Positions 31,187 to 43,433 of a stretch of DNA of 64,000 nt are shown here, one piece after another (position 1 is the stretch's first letter; every line of letters begins with the position of its first letter). The translations under genes were made by a program, and so were the position numbers. Under the pieces are notes generated by a model that did no database searches, had not been told where the DNA came from, and was given only the letters and a program-made list of their open reading frames with translations. Origin of the DNA: Vibrio fluvialis (GTDB lineage: Bacteria > Pseudomonadota > Gammaproteobacteria > Enterobacterales > Vibrionaceae); NCBI RefSeq assembly GCF_900460245.1, contig NZ_UHIP01000001.1, positions 496,001 to 560,000 of the forward strand. Direction: 5' to 3'.

Positions 31187-31663
31187 TTACCAGGCGTCGT
31201 ACTGGATTTGTTCGGCTTCTTCTTCCAAGAGTGGTCCGTGCACTTCTGTTGTGCGCTGTCCGGATTCAAATACGATTCGGCACGGCAGCGCCAAAGTCGG
31301 GTTTTCCGGATGATTGCCGGTCAGTGTTTTCAAACGTGTCTCGCTCAAGCCATACACAACACGTCCGACGCCAGCCCAGTAAATCGCACCGGCGCACATT
31401 GCGCAGGGTTCGGCGGATACGTACAGCGTGCATTGGTTGAGAAAATCGGGCCGATATAACTTGCTCGCTTGCGTCATGATCAGTCGTTCGGCATGGCCTG
31501 TCATATCCAAATCAGGCAGATAGCCGTTGATTTGCTCCAGTAATATCTCGCCGTTGGCATCGACCAGTACGGCCGCAAAAGGGTGAATGCCGCGCGATTT
31601 GGCGTCTTCTGCCAGCGCAAAACTGTGGCGAAGAAAACGGTAATCGATGGTTGGATTTAGCAT
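31187..31663 (-). CDS. Guanine-deaminase-like nucleoside deaminase
   Basis: A 158-residue zinc deaminase of the CDA superfamily. Zinc site: H57-A-E59 (GHAERL, with the catalytic Glu) and P86-C87-A-M-C90 (EPCAMC). The arrangement and size resemble the GuaD-type guanine deaminase that yields xanthine, rather than the tRNA adenosine deaminase TadA; a cytosine or other base as substrate cannot be excluded. It is 9 bases downstream of the permease gene and is the last gene of the transporter operon, ending before riboswitch A. Confidence 0.8.
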   Translation of the reverse strand: MLNPTIDYRFLRHSFALAEDAKSRGIHPFAAVLVDANGEILLEQINGYLPDLDMTGHAERLIMTQASKLYRPDFLNQCTLYVSAEPCAMCAGAIYWAGVGRVVYGLSETRLKTLTGNHPENPTLALPCRIVFESGQRTTEVHGPLLEEEAEQIQYDAW

Positions 31664-31672
31664 GTTATCTTC

Positions 31673-32455
31673 CTAACGTTGTTTTTCTTCATCACTCAGG
31701 CTCCAGGCAAAGTAGCCTTTTTGAATCCAACTGACCGATTTGAACAGCACCATGCTGACGATGGAGAGAAATACCAGTGCCGCAAAGGCCTGGGGGATTT
31801 TGAAATACGAGGTTGAAAACTGCACCAGATATCCGAGCCCTTTTTCGGCGGCGACAAATTCTGCAATGACCGAGCCGATGACGGCCAGCGTAATCGCAAC
31901 TTTGACTCCGCTGAAAATGTGCGGAATGGCGTAAGGCAGGCGAATTTGCCAGATGGTTTTATGGTTGCTGACGTTGAGTGAGCGCGATAACTCAATCAGT
32001 TCCGGCGGCGTGGCCAGCATGCCTGTGGTAGCAGAAACGACCAGAGGAAAAAAGGTGATCAGACAGGTGATAGCCAGACGCGGGGCATCGCCAGTGCCTA
32101 ATATCACGATCAGCAGCGGTGCTATCGCCACCACGGGCGTGGATTGAATCACAACCAGCAGCGGGAAGATGGCACGGGTCAAAAACTTAGAATTGACCAT
32201 CATGATTGCCAGCGGAATACTGAGCGCGAACGATAGCGCAAAACCAAACAGAGCAATCCTCAGCGTGGCCCAAAGATTGTCTAGCCAGCGTTCGGCGGAC
32301 ACTTGGGTAAATGCCAGCGCGATGTCGGATGGGGCCGGTAGAATAAAAGTCGGCACTGCAAACAGACGGCACACGCCTTCCCAAATGGGGATCAGCGTCA
32401 GAATGGCTAATAGCGGCAGCCAGTTTTGCGACCGCTTAGCGAGTAATCCTTTCAT
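31673..32455 (-). CDS. ABC transporter permease of the SsuC/ThiX (NMT1-partner) family
   Basis: A 260-residue inner-membrane permease with about six membrane segments (from LPLLAILTLIPIWEGVCRLF on) and the BPD_transp_1 core. The EAA-type loop that contacts the ATPase is seen at LIELSRSLNVSNHKTIWQIRLPYAIPHIFSG, here without a strict EAA---G. It is the middle gene of a four-gene operon (binding protein, ATPase, permease, deaminase). The cargo is unknown; a purine or purine-like base fits the context. Confidence 0.88.
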   Translation of the reverse strand: MKGLLAKRSQNWLPLLAILTLIPIWEGVCRLFAVPTFILPAPSDIALAFTQVSAERWLDNLWATLRIALFGFALSFALSIPLAIMMVNSKFLTRAIFPLLVVIQSTPVVAIAPLLIVILGTGDAPRLAITCLITFFPLVVSATTGMLATPPELIELSRSLNVSNHKTIWQIRLPYAIPHIFSGVKVAITLAVIGSVIAEFVAAEKGLGYLVQFSTSYFKIPQAFAALVFLSIVSMVLFKSVSWIQKGYFAWSLSDEEKQR

Positions 32456-32479
32456 AGTGAATCCTTAGTACTGGTGGGC

Positions 32480-33304
32480 TCAGGCAACAGTGCGACGCAG
32501 CGGTGTAATTTTCTCAGCATTTGCGGTGGAAGAGGCGTCATGCGGTGGCCGATAAAAATACTCACGAATCCGTGTGGTATAGCGCCCGAAATCCGTCTCC
32601 TTCAGGGTATTGATGGTGCGCGGACGTGGCAGGTCAATCACGATTTCTTCCAGAACCGTGCTTGGGCGAGGTCCCATCACCAGCACTTTATCCGCCAGCA
32701 ACACCGCTTCCGAAATAGAGTGGGTGATAAACAGAACGGTTTTGGGTTTTTCCATCCACAGGCGTTGCAGTTCAAAGCCCATCTCTTCACGGGTTAACGC
32801 ATCAAGGGCCGAGAACGGTTCGTCCATTATCAGAATGTCGGGGTTGAGCAACAGCGCCCGCGCAATCCCAACCCGTTGCTGCATCCCGCCGGAGAGTTGA
32901 TTTGGCAGACTGGTGGCAAAATCACTCAGACCGACTTTTTCCAGAAGCTCAGTGGCCAATTGGCGATCTTTCGGGCTGACGTGGCCAAATTTATGCTGCA
33001 GAGGAAAAAGGACGTTATCCAGCACATTTTTCCACGGCAGCAGCGTCGGTTTCTGAAAGACGATGCCGATGTCTTCACGTGGTCCAGAGACCGCATGCCC
33101 AAAGACTTGGATTTGGCCTTCGGTTGGCTGTATCAATCCGGACAGCAGGCGCAGTAGTGTTGATTTGCCGCAGCCAGACGGTCCGACAATCGCGACAAAT
33201 TCGTGTTTGCTGATCTCAAAGTTGACCTTATTCAGTACGGTCACCTGGCTTTGTTCCGTTTGATAGGTATGACCTATATCGCGGAAAGAAACGAATGGCT
33301 GCAT
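32480..33304 (-). CDS. ABC transporter ATP-binding protein, SsuB/TauB type
   Basis: A 274-residue ATPase with Walker A GPSGCGKST, Q-loop (VFQKPTLLPW), signature LSGGMQQRVGIARALLLNPD and Walker B ILIMDEPFSALD, followed by the H-loop (LFITHSISEA). It energises the permease at 31673-32455 for the binding protein encoded 10 bases upstream. A C-terminal stretch of about 30 residues (PPHDASSTANAEK..) extends past the usual end and has no recognised role. Confidence 0.9.
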   Translation of the reverse strand: MQPFVSFRDIGHTYQTEQSQVTVLNKVNFEISKHEFVAIVGPSGCGKSTLLRLLSGLIQPTEGQIQVFGHAVSGPREDIGIVFQKPTLLPWKNVLDNVLFPLQHKFGHVSPKDRQLATELLEKVGLSDFATSLPNQLSGGMQQRVGIARALLLNPDILIMDEPFSALDALTREEMGFELQRLWMEKPKTVLFITHSISEAVLLADKVLVMGPRPSTVLEEIVIDLPRPRTINTLKETDFGRYTTRIREYFYRPPHDASSTANAEKITPLRRTVA

Positions 33305-33314
33305 CGTACTCTCC

Positions 33315-34307
33315 TCAATAAAAATCGCGTGAGATCGCGGTTTCAGGATCGAGCTTGTCCAGTGAGATGTTTTGCGCTTCTGCGGTCCATTTCCAGGTTT
33401 CCGCCAGCCGAGCTGGAGTAAATACGCCCACGCCGTCGCGTTCGCTGACTTCGTTCATCACCAGGCCGCGAATCGATTTAATGGTGTCACTGGCTTGTTC
33501 GGCATCGACATCCGGTACCATTTTATGAACGTCTGCTGCGCTTTGTTCAGGGTGGGCCCAAGTATAAGCGACCGCTTTGGCGTAGGCGGACAGAAAGCGA
33601 CGGGCGACCTCTGGCTTATCGTTGAGGAAGCGATCACTGGCAATAATCGAAGAGGAGTAAAATTCCAGCCCTGCATCATACCAAGGCAGGATGGTCAGTT
33701 GCTTACCTGCCTGTTGTGCTTGTTGTTGGTTTTTCACCGCATCGGTCATCCAGGAGATCATGACATCGGATTGCCCGGTGAGCAGCATGGGGTTAAGAGC
33801 TCCGGGATCGGCTTTGAGCACTTTGACGCTCTGTTCATCGACGCCATTCTTTTTCAGCATCAATGGTAAAAATACGTTGGCGGAGGTAAAGGGTGATGTC
33901 ACGATGGTTTTGCCCGCGACGTCCTTAATGCTGTTGATTGAGGAATCATTCAGAACATAAAACGCATATGGTGCTTTGCTGAACAGAGAATAGATGGCTT
34001 TGACCGGTACGTTGTCATTAGCTTTGGCAACCAGCAAAGCCACGATATCAGATGAGCCGATATCTGCGGTGCCTGTCGCCACCTTAGTGATGGCATCCGT
34101 AGAACCTTTACCCCCTAAAATAGTGACATCGAGATCTTCTGCAGCGAAAAATCCTTGTTGAACACCCACATAAACGGGAGCCTTGTCCCCTCCGGGTAAC
34201 CAGTCCAGCTGAAAGGTCACTTTGTCGGTGGCCCAACTACTTGCTGACCAGCACGCCAGCGACAGAGAAAGGGTGAGGGTTTTGATTTTTGAAATGGCTG
34301 TCTTCAT
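33315..34307 (-). CDS. NMT1/THI5-type periplasmic substrate-binding protein
   Basis: A 330-residue secreted binding protein with a signal peptide (MKTAISKIKTLTLSLSLACWSASSWA). The mature start TDKVTFQLDWLPGGDKAPVYVGVQQGFFAAEDLDVTILGGKGSTDAITKVATGTADIG is typical of the NMT1 family (pyrimidine precursor, nitrate, sulfonate and purine-like ligands). I chose ATG 34307, with GGAG 6 bases upstream, over an upstream open frame that runs into the riboswitch. It is the first gene of the operon. Ligand inferred from the riboswitch: a xanthine-like purine. Confidence 0.87.
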   Translation of the reverse strand: MKTAISKIKTLTLSLSLACWSASSWATDKVTFQLDWLPGGDKAPVYVGVQQGFFAAEDLDVTILGGKGSTDAITKVATGTADIGSSDIVALLVAKANDNVPVKAIYSLFSKAPYAFYVLNDSSINSIKDVAGKTIVTSPFTSANVFLPLMLKKNGVDEQSVKVLKADPGALNPMLLTGQSDVMISWMTDAVKNQQQAQQAGKQLTILPWYDAGLEFYSSSIIASDRFLNDKPEVARRFLSAYAKAVAYTWAHPEQSAADVHKMVPDVDAEQASDTIKSIRGLVMNEVSERDGVGVFTPARLAETWKWTAEAQNISLDKLDPETAISRDFY

Positions 34308-34369
34308 AGTTACTCCGTGTCTTCCTTTGCACTTCTTGAAGGTTGTTTTACAACGTCTTCTATTAACTA

Positions 34370-34414
34370 TGAGCAATGTCCCGATGCCGCCCGGCACCTA
34401 ACCGCTTCTACTCA
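34370..34414 (-). ncRNA. NMT1-motif riboswitch, copy B, before the ABC transporter operon
   Basis: On the minus strand TGAGTAGAAGCGGTT, a GC-rich hairpin (TGCC-GGGC-GGCA) and GGGACATTGCTCA have the same conserved bases as copies A and C. The 3' end overlaps CATAGTTA (34364-34371), which is perfectly complementary over 8 bases to TAACTATG (34305-34312) containing the start codon of the binding protein. Stem closure by ligand would therefore free the start codon. Confidence 0.78.
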
Positions 34415-34700
34415 CGAATTGTCATTACTGTTTGAGCAAAGTGTGTGCCACAGCTAGGAGCGGAGATTTAAATTGATTAACGTGTTATTAACAAAACCTT
34501 ATGGCATGGGTGCTGGGAAGTGCATGTGGTTGTGTTTGTTGTATACAATTTGTTCATGGTAAAAACTGATTAAATGACGCATTGCACATTCGGTGAGCAA
34601 ATTTTGCACTAATACGGTGCCTGCTCTGTTTGCAACAACGAAAGAGCAAGTGTTTCAGTGATGGTCTGTGAATTGCATTGTATACAGTGTGAAATCAATG

Positions 34701-34743
34701 ATGAGTAGAAGCGGTCAGGGGAGATCTCCGGGACATTGCTCAT
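34701..34743 (+). ncRNA. NMT1-motif riboswitch, copy C, before the 8-oxoguanine-deaminase-like gene
   Basis: ATGAGTAGAAGCGGTC, a short hairpin (GGAGATCTCC) and GGGACATTGCTCAT reproduce the conserved halves of copies A and B. Downstream are a hairpin GCTGAA/TTCAGC (34750-34768), AUAGA/UCUAU (34742-34746 with 34770-34774) next to the AAGGAAG ribosome site, and UCAUAG (34740-34745), which can pair with CUAUGA at the start codon (34788-34793). As in the other copies, the 3' aptamer strand has a second partner at the translation start. Confidence 0.78.
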
Positions 34744-34789
34744 AGACATGCTGAACATCGGATTCAGCCTCTATATAAAGGAAGTCGCT

Positions 34790-36151
34790 ATGAACTATCT
34801 CATCAAGCACGCACGCGCTATTTATTCTTCCCAGTCCGATTGCCAGGACATCCGTATCGGTGACGGAGTGATTACTGAGTTGGGCTGTGATTTGCAGCCT
34901 GCGGAGGGAGAGCAGCTAGTGGACGCCAATCGGTGTGTCATTTACCCCGGCTTTGTCAACACGCACCACCACATCGCGCAGTCACTATTGAAAGGCATTC
35001 CGGCGGGAATAAATGATGGCTTGGGGGACTGGCTGGCTCATGTCCCGTATCGATACTGGCCGCAAATCACACCGGACGTGATGTACCATGCCGCAAAACT
35101 GGGTTTCTATGAGCTGCTGCGCTCCGGTGCGACCACTTGCGCAGACCATCATTATCTCTATCACGCGAAGAGTTCGCAGGAAGTCGAAGCTGCCGTGTGG
35201 CAGGCGGCAGAAGAGATGGGCATTAGGCTAGTGTTGTGTCGTGGTGGCGCGACCGTGAAGGGAACCCATAAAGGATTGCTTAAAGCCGGCGTCGAGCCAG
35301 AACCACTGGATCTGATGATTAAACGTTTGGAAGAAACTCGTCAGCGCTATCATCAAAGCGGCGATAACCCAATGCGTCGTTTAGTGGTCGCTCCAACTAC
35401 GATTGTGCATTCTGCGGCACCGTCGGATTTAAAGATTCTTGCTGAGTACGCGCGCAGTCATCAGTTACGCTTACACTCTCACTTGCTGGAGGTAGAGTTT
35501 GATCAACAGCAGGCGCTGACTAAATACGGCCAAACAGCAGTGGAATATGCGCAAAGCTGCGATTGGCTGGGTGAGGATGTGTGGTTTGCACATTTGGTTA
35601 AAGCTGGCCCTGCCGATATTGCCTTGCTCGCGGAAACCAAAACGGGCGTTGCACATTGCCCGACATCCAATTGCCGCTTGGGGAGCGGAATTGCTCCGGT
35701 TATTAATATGGCCAAAGCGGGAATGCCGATTTCATTGGGTGTTGATGGCTCAGCGTCTGCGGAATCGGGCTCAATGTTGCAGGAGTTGAACCTTTCCTGG
35801 TTACTTCATCGAAGCCAGCATGGCGCTTCGGCTACCACAATAGACGGTGTTCTCGATTGGGCAACTGCTGGTGGTGCGTCGATACTCGGTCTACACAATC
35901 TGGGACGCATCGAAATTGGCGCAGCAGCCGATTTGGTGTTGTACGACATTCAGCAGCCGCGTATGGCGGGATGTCATTCGGAAATCATCGCTCCAATTGC
36001 TTGTGGTGAGCCTGCCAAAATTCAGGCGAGCTTTGTCAATGGCAAGCTGGTGTATAAACATAACAATGAAGAAGACTACGAAGAATTAGTCGTTAAGGTC
36101 AGAGAGTCTATCCATCATCTCAACCAGAAAGTCGCACAGTTAGGCGTCTGA
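34790..36151 (+). CDS. 8-oxoguanine-deaminase-like amidohydrolase
   Basis: A 453-residue metal-dependent hydrolase of the ATZ/TRZ/SsnA group. The metal ligands are H59-x-H61 (NTHHHIAQ), then LHSHLLE, WFAHLVKAG and GVDGSASAESG, and the SGATTCADHHYLY segment closely resembles Pseudomonas 8-oxoguanine deaminase as I recall it, which turns 8-oxoguanine into urate. Guanine or an s-triazine is an alternative substrate. I chose ATG 34790 because AAGGAAG is 6 bases upstream. It has its own riboswitch and stands alone before the rRNA operon. Confidence 0.85.
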   Translation: MNYLIKHARAIYSSQSDCQDIRIGDGVITELGCDLQPAEGEQLVDANRCVIYPGFVNTHHHIAQSLLKGIPAGINDGLGDWLAHVPYRYWPQITPDVMYHAAKLGFYELLRSGATTCADHHYLYHAKSSQEVEAAVWQAAEEMGIRLVLCRGGATVKGTHKGLLKAGVEPEPLDLMIKRLEETRQRYHQSGDNPMRRLVVAPTTIVHSAAPSDLKILAEYARSHQLRLHSHLLEVEFDQQQALTKYGQTAVEYAQSCDWLGEDVWFAHLVKAGPADIALLAETKTGVAHCPTSNCRLGSGIAPVINMAKAGMPISLGVDGSASAESGSMLQELNLSWLLHRSQHGASATTIDGVLDWATAGGASILGLHNLGRIEIGAAADLVLYDIQQPRMAGCHSEIIAPIACGEPAKIQASFVNGKLVYKHNNEEDYEELVVKVRESIHHLNQKVAQLGV

Positions 36152-36588
36152 CAGAGGCGTTTTGCTCACTTAAAACTCAACTTGGCGTTAATTTAGGCGG
36201 TCAGTCAGAAAAGCGAATTTTTTGGCTGATTTGCTATTGCCAAGTGTTTTTTCCTCCCTATAATGCGCATCCGTTGTCAGGCAATTCTGAATAAGAAAGC
36301 AGGGCAAGTAAGACGGCAAATTTGATTTCTTAACCTAAAGAAAATTAAATAAAAAAGTTGTTGACTCGCTAAGTTAACTCGCTAAAATGGCCGTCCGCTT
36401 TGAGAAGAAAGCTTCGAAAAGCAAAGCTCTTTAACAACTTAAACCTATCAATCTGTGTGGGCACTCGTTGATGATAATCGCAAAAGATTTATCAATGAAC
36501 TGAGTGACCAATTTGATACTTCGGTATCGAGCACAGTCAATTCAACATTACATTAGTAATGTTATCAGTATTCATTGAGCCAAAACTT
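36152..36588 (+). promoter_or_regulatory. rRNA operon promoters and leader
   Basis: Two promoters are visible. P1: TTGCCA (36237-36242), 16 bases, TATAAT (36259-36264), GCGC discriminator. P2: TTGACT (36361-36366), 16 bases, TAAAAT (36383-36388), GC-rich discriminator, as expected for stringent control. A boxA (GCTCTTTAACAA, about 36426-36437) for antitermination follows. ATCAATCTGTGTG (36447-36459) pairs perfectly with 38168-38180 behind the 16S gene to form the RNase III processing stem. No coding gene is seen in this stretch. Confidence 0.85.
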
Positions 36589-38141
<1,553 letters not shown>

Positions 38142-38203
38142 TACGAATGATTATTGCGATGAGTGTTCACACAGATTGATACGGTTTAGTTTAAGAGATT
38201 CGT

Positions 38204-38279
38204 GGGGCTATAGCTCAGCTGGGAGAGCGCCTGCATGGCATGCAGGAGGTCAGCGGTTCGATCCCGCTTAGCTCCACCA
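38204..38279 (+). tRNA. tRNA-Ala (anticodon GGC)
   Basis: A 76-base cloverleaf with encoded CCA, in the 16S-23S spacer. The acceptor GGGGCTA/TAGCTCC, anticodon stem CCTGC/GCAGG with loop ATGGCAT and T-loop TTCGATC are clear. The GGC anticodon reads GCC and GCU Ala codons. E. coli rRNA spacers carry the UGC form instead. Confidence 0.98.
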
Positions 38280-38576
38280 TCTTTAAGCACATTTATTAAG
38301 TGTTCTTAGAAATGGTTCAACTCGAAAGAGATACGAATCTAGCTCTTTAACAATTTGGAAAGCTGACAAAACAATCTTTTAAGATTGTTTGTAAAGTTCT
38401 CAATGTATTCCTAACGGAATACACCAACAAACACATTCAAGTGTGCTTGGTATCGAAGCTTACTGTTTCAGTAAGTCTTCAAATTGAGTCCGGCAAAATC
38501 AGTCACACACTCATGAAAAATAAATGTGTGACACCTAGGTTGTTTAACAACAACCCGAAACTCCTTCGGGTTGTAT
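38280..38576 (+). other. 16S-23S spacer downstream of tRNA-Ala
   Basis: A non-coding spacer with a second boxA (GCTCTTTAACAATTT, 38343-38357) and a hairpin CAACCCGAA/TTCGGGTTG (38551-38573) directly before 23S. GTTGTATGGTTAAG at the 23S start pairs over 14 bases with CTTAACCATACAAC at its 3' end (41456-41469), which is the RNase III processing stem. Confidence 0.85.
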
Positions 38577-41464
<2,888 letters not shown>

Positions 41465-41555
41465 ACAACACCCAAGGGGTTTTGTATTGGACTCAAAGCT
41501 AAGCGCATAAGAATGTGTTGTGAGAACGAAAACAGCTTTCCGAATTTTAAGAATT

Positions 41556-41675
41556 TGCTTGGCGACCATAGCGTTTTGGACCCACCTGATTCCATTCCGA
41601 ACTCAGAAGTGAAACGAAACAGCGTCGATGGTAGTGTGGGGTTTCCCCATGTGAGAGTAGAACATCGCCAGGCTT
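41556..41675 (+). rRNA. rrf: 5S ribosomal RNA
   Basis: 120 bases from TGCTTGGCGACC to CGCCAGGCTT. The two ends pair (TGCTTGGCG/CGCCAGGC), and the conserved CCGAACTCAGAAGTGAAAC and GATGGTAGTGTGGGG are present. Confidence 0.98.
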
Positions 41676-41705
41676 TAAATTTAGACTCTTGAGTCTAACC
41701 AGTGC

Positions 41706-41782
41706 GGAGCGGTAGTTCAGTTGGTTAGAATACCGGCCTGTCACGCCGGGGGTCGCGGGTTCGAGTCCCGTCCGCTCCGCCA
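41706..41782 (+). tRNA. tRNA-Asp (anticodon GTC)
   Basis: A 77-base cloverleaf with encoded CCA, nearly identical to E. coli tRNA-Asp. The anticodon loop CTGTCAC lies in stem CCGGC/GCCGG. It is a distal tRNA of the rRNA operon, 30 bases after 5S. Confidence 0.98.
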
Positions 41783-41818
41783 CTTTATTCGAGAGTCGTC
41801 TCATTAAACACGAACAAC

Positions 41819-41895
<77 letters not shown>

Positions 41896-41903
41896 TCTAT
41901 CCT

Positions 41904-41935
41904 AAGCCTCAGTCGAAAGACTGAGGCTTTTTCTT
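41904..41935 (+). terminator. Terminator of the rRNA operon
   Basis: The 11-bp stem AAGCCTCAGTC/GACTGAGGCTT with a GAAA tetraloop is followed by TTTCTTTAT, 8 bases after tRNA-Trp. Confidence 0.93.
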
Positions 41936-42064
41936 TATCTGCCATTTCTTCTCTTTGATAAAAATCGTTACTAATTACTTCTCTCACTGAGATGCAACTT
42001 ATCAGGATTCGCCTAAGCTTTGAGTTACTGAGGTGAATCATTTGCTTATATCAAGGATAAGGTT

Positions 42065-42982
42065 ATGCAGATACAAACAGACAAGTCGTTGGAAACGGCG
42101 CATCAGGCCCGCGAAATCCCGCAGGAAGCTTTTGATTGGTACGACGAATACGCTCATGGCTTGATTGACCGTCGTGAGTTTATGAGGCGGCTAACTGGCC
42201 TGGTTGCACTAGGTTTTACGATGTCAGTTCTGACATCAGCATTATTACCCAATTATGCTTTAGCAGAACAAGTGTCGTTCAACGATCCGAAGATCAAGGC
42301 CACTTATGTCGAGTTTGATTCACCTAAAGGACATGGCAAAGGGCGTGGCTATCTGGTGATGCCGACTGAAATCAAAGGCAACTTGCCTGCTGTGCTCGTA
42401 GTGCATGAAAATCGCGGTTTGAACCCTTATATCGAAGATGTAACGAGGCGTCTGGCAATGAATGGCTTTATCGCTTTTGCTCCTGACGCTTTGTATCCAC
42501 TGGGTGGTTATCCGGGCAATGATGATGATGGGCGCGCCATGCAAAGCAGTATGGATAAAGCAAAAATTGAAGAGGACTTCATTGCCGCTGCCCTATTTTT
42601 GAAAGCTCATCCGAGTTGCTCTGGAAAATTGGGAGCGGTCGGTTTCTGCTTTGGCGGCTATGTCGTCAATATGCTTGCCGCCACTATCCCGGATAAACTC
42701 GATGCTGGGGTACCTTTTTATGGTACCCCAGCCGCGGAGAGCTTGCGCAACAACGTCAAAGGACCGCTATTAATTCATTTTGCGGAGCTGGACCAGCGCG
42801 TCAATGCGTCTTGGCCTGATTATGAGAAAGTGCTGCAAGCCAACAAAGTACCTTATGAAGCAATCGTGTATCCTGGCGTGAACCATGGATTTCACAACGA
42901 CTCAACCGCTCGTTACAATGAAGAAGCCGCTGAGTCTGCATGGGGTAAAACGCTGATCTTCTTTGACAGTCATTTGTCCTGA
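42065..42982 (+). CDS. Dienelactone-hydrolase-family protein with Tat-like signal
   Basis: A 305-residue alpha/beta hydrolase. The N-terminus (about 1-70) has a twin-arginine-like motif DRREFMRRLTG followed by a hydrophobic stretch and NYALAEQ, as in exported YghX-type proteins. The catalytic core shows the nucleophile elbow GFCFGGYV (Cys, as in dienelactone hydrolase), the Asp/Glu region and YPGVNHGFHND with the His. The natural substrate is unknown. It stands alone after the rRNA operon. Confidence 0.85.
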   Translation: MQIQTDKSLETAHQAREIPQEAFDWYDEYAHGLIDRREFMRRLTGLVALGFTMSVLTSALLPNYALAEQVSFNDPKIKATYVEFDSPKGHGKGRGYLVMPTEIKGNLPAVLVVHENRGLNPYIEDVTRRLAMNGFIAFAPDALYPLGGYPGNDDDGRAMQSSMDKAKIEEDFIAAALFLKAHPSCSGKLGAVGFCFGGYVVNMLAATIPDKLDAGVPFYGTPAAESLRNNVKGPLLIHFAELDQRVNASWPDYEKVLQANKVPYEAIVYPGVNHGFHNDSTARYNEEAAESAWGKTLIFFDSHLS

Positions 42983-43084
42983 TGGCTAACAGCCCTTGAT
43001 GAAATAGATGCCAAATTGAGGGCTGTAACCTCGAACCTCATTTTCTTAGCTGTTATGATGCTCGGAAAAAGAGGAAGTCACGTT

Positions 43085-43417
43085 ATGCCACATTTTCGTT
43101 TACGTGCGGTTGAACCGCAGACCGTACAAGTTCTGTCTAAAAGTTTGATTGACGAACTACAGCCACTAATGAAATCACCTCGTGGAGATTTCACATTTGA
43201 GTATATCTACACCACATTTTTCTTTGAAGGCGAAGTCTCGCCAGCCTATCCATTTGTCGAAGTATTGTGGTTTGATCGTGGGCAAGAGACACAGGATCAA
43301 GTTGCCGCTATTATCACGCGTCAGGTAAGGGAGGTGCTAGGAGAAGATGTGAATGTGGCTGTGATTTTCACCGCACTCAAACCAAACGAATATTACGACA
43401 ACGGCGAACATTACTAA
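43085..43417 (+). CDS. DUF1904 protein
   Basis: A 110-residue small protein (MPHFRLRAVEPQTVQVLSKSLIDELQPLMKS; later FTFEYIYTTFF and AVIFTALKPNEYYDNGEH). It resembles the tautomerase-like DUF1904 family, though the Pro after the first Met alone does not prove activity. I chose ATG 43085 because of the GAGGA upstream; the frame is open 69 bases more. It is 16 bases from nfsA, so probably co-transcribed. Confidence 0.75.
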   Translation: MPHFRLRAVEPQTVQVLSKSLIDELQPLMKSPRGDFTFEYIYTTFFFEGEVSPAYPFVEVLWFDRGQETQDQVAAIITRQVREVLGEDVNVAVIFTALKPNEYYDNGEHY

Positions 43418-43433
43418 GCATAAGGAAGTGTGA

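Larger units (their letters stand above)
34308..34789. promoter_or_regulatory. Divergent control region with two TTGTATACA palindromes
   Basis: Between the divergent binding-protein and amidohydrolase genes, TTGTATACAA (34539-34548) and TTGTATACAG (34678-34687) lie 139 bases apart, each placed where the promoter of one of the two units would be (TATACA can serve as -10 in either). The shape suggests operators of a GntR-type regulator, but no such gene is in the window. Riboswitches B and C occupy the two outer parts. The middle, about 34549-34677, is A/T-rich and shows nothing further. Confidence 0.55.

Noticed and set aside
31187..31663. tRNA adenosine deaminase TadA
   Set aside because: The zinc motifs are shared by the whole superfamily, but the context with purine transport and 8-oxoguanine deaminase and the GuaD-like layout favour a free-base deaminase.
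34308..34397. Longer N-terminus for the NMT1-type binding protein (start at 34397)
   Set aside because: It would be translated through the riboswitch, and the signal peptide begins at 34307 behind a good ribosome site.
34370..34743. Thiamine (TPP) riboswitch, suggested by the NMT1/THI5 name of the binding protein
   Set aside because: The conserved TPP elements (CUGAGA, ACCUGA) are missing; the RNA has the short single-hairpin form of the NMT1 motif instead.
30095..36151. The purine cluster as a mobile genomic island
   Set aside because: It lies beside an rRNA operon, but no integrase, direct repeat or attachment site is seen, and base composition looks similar to its surroundings.
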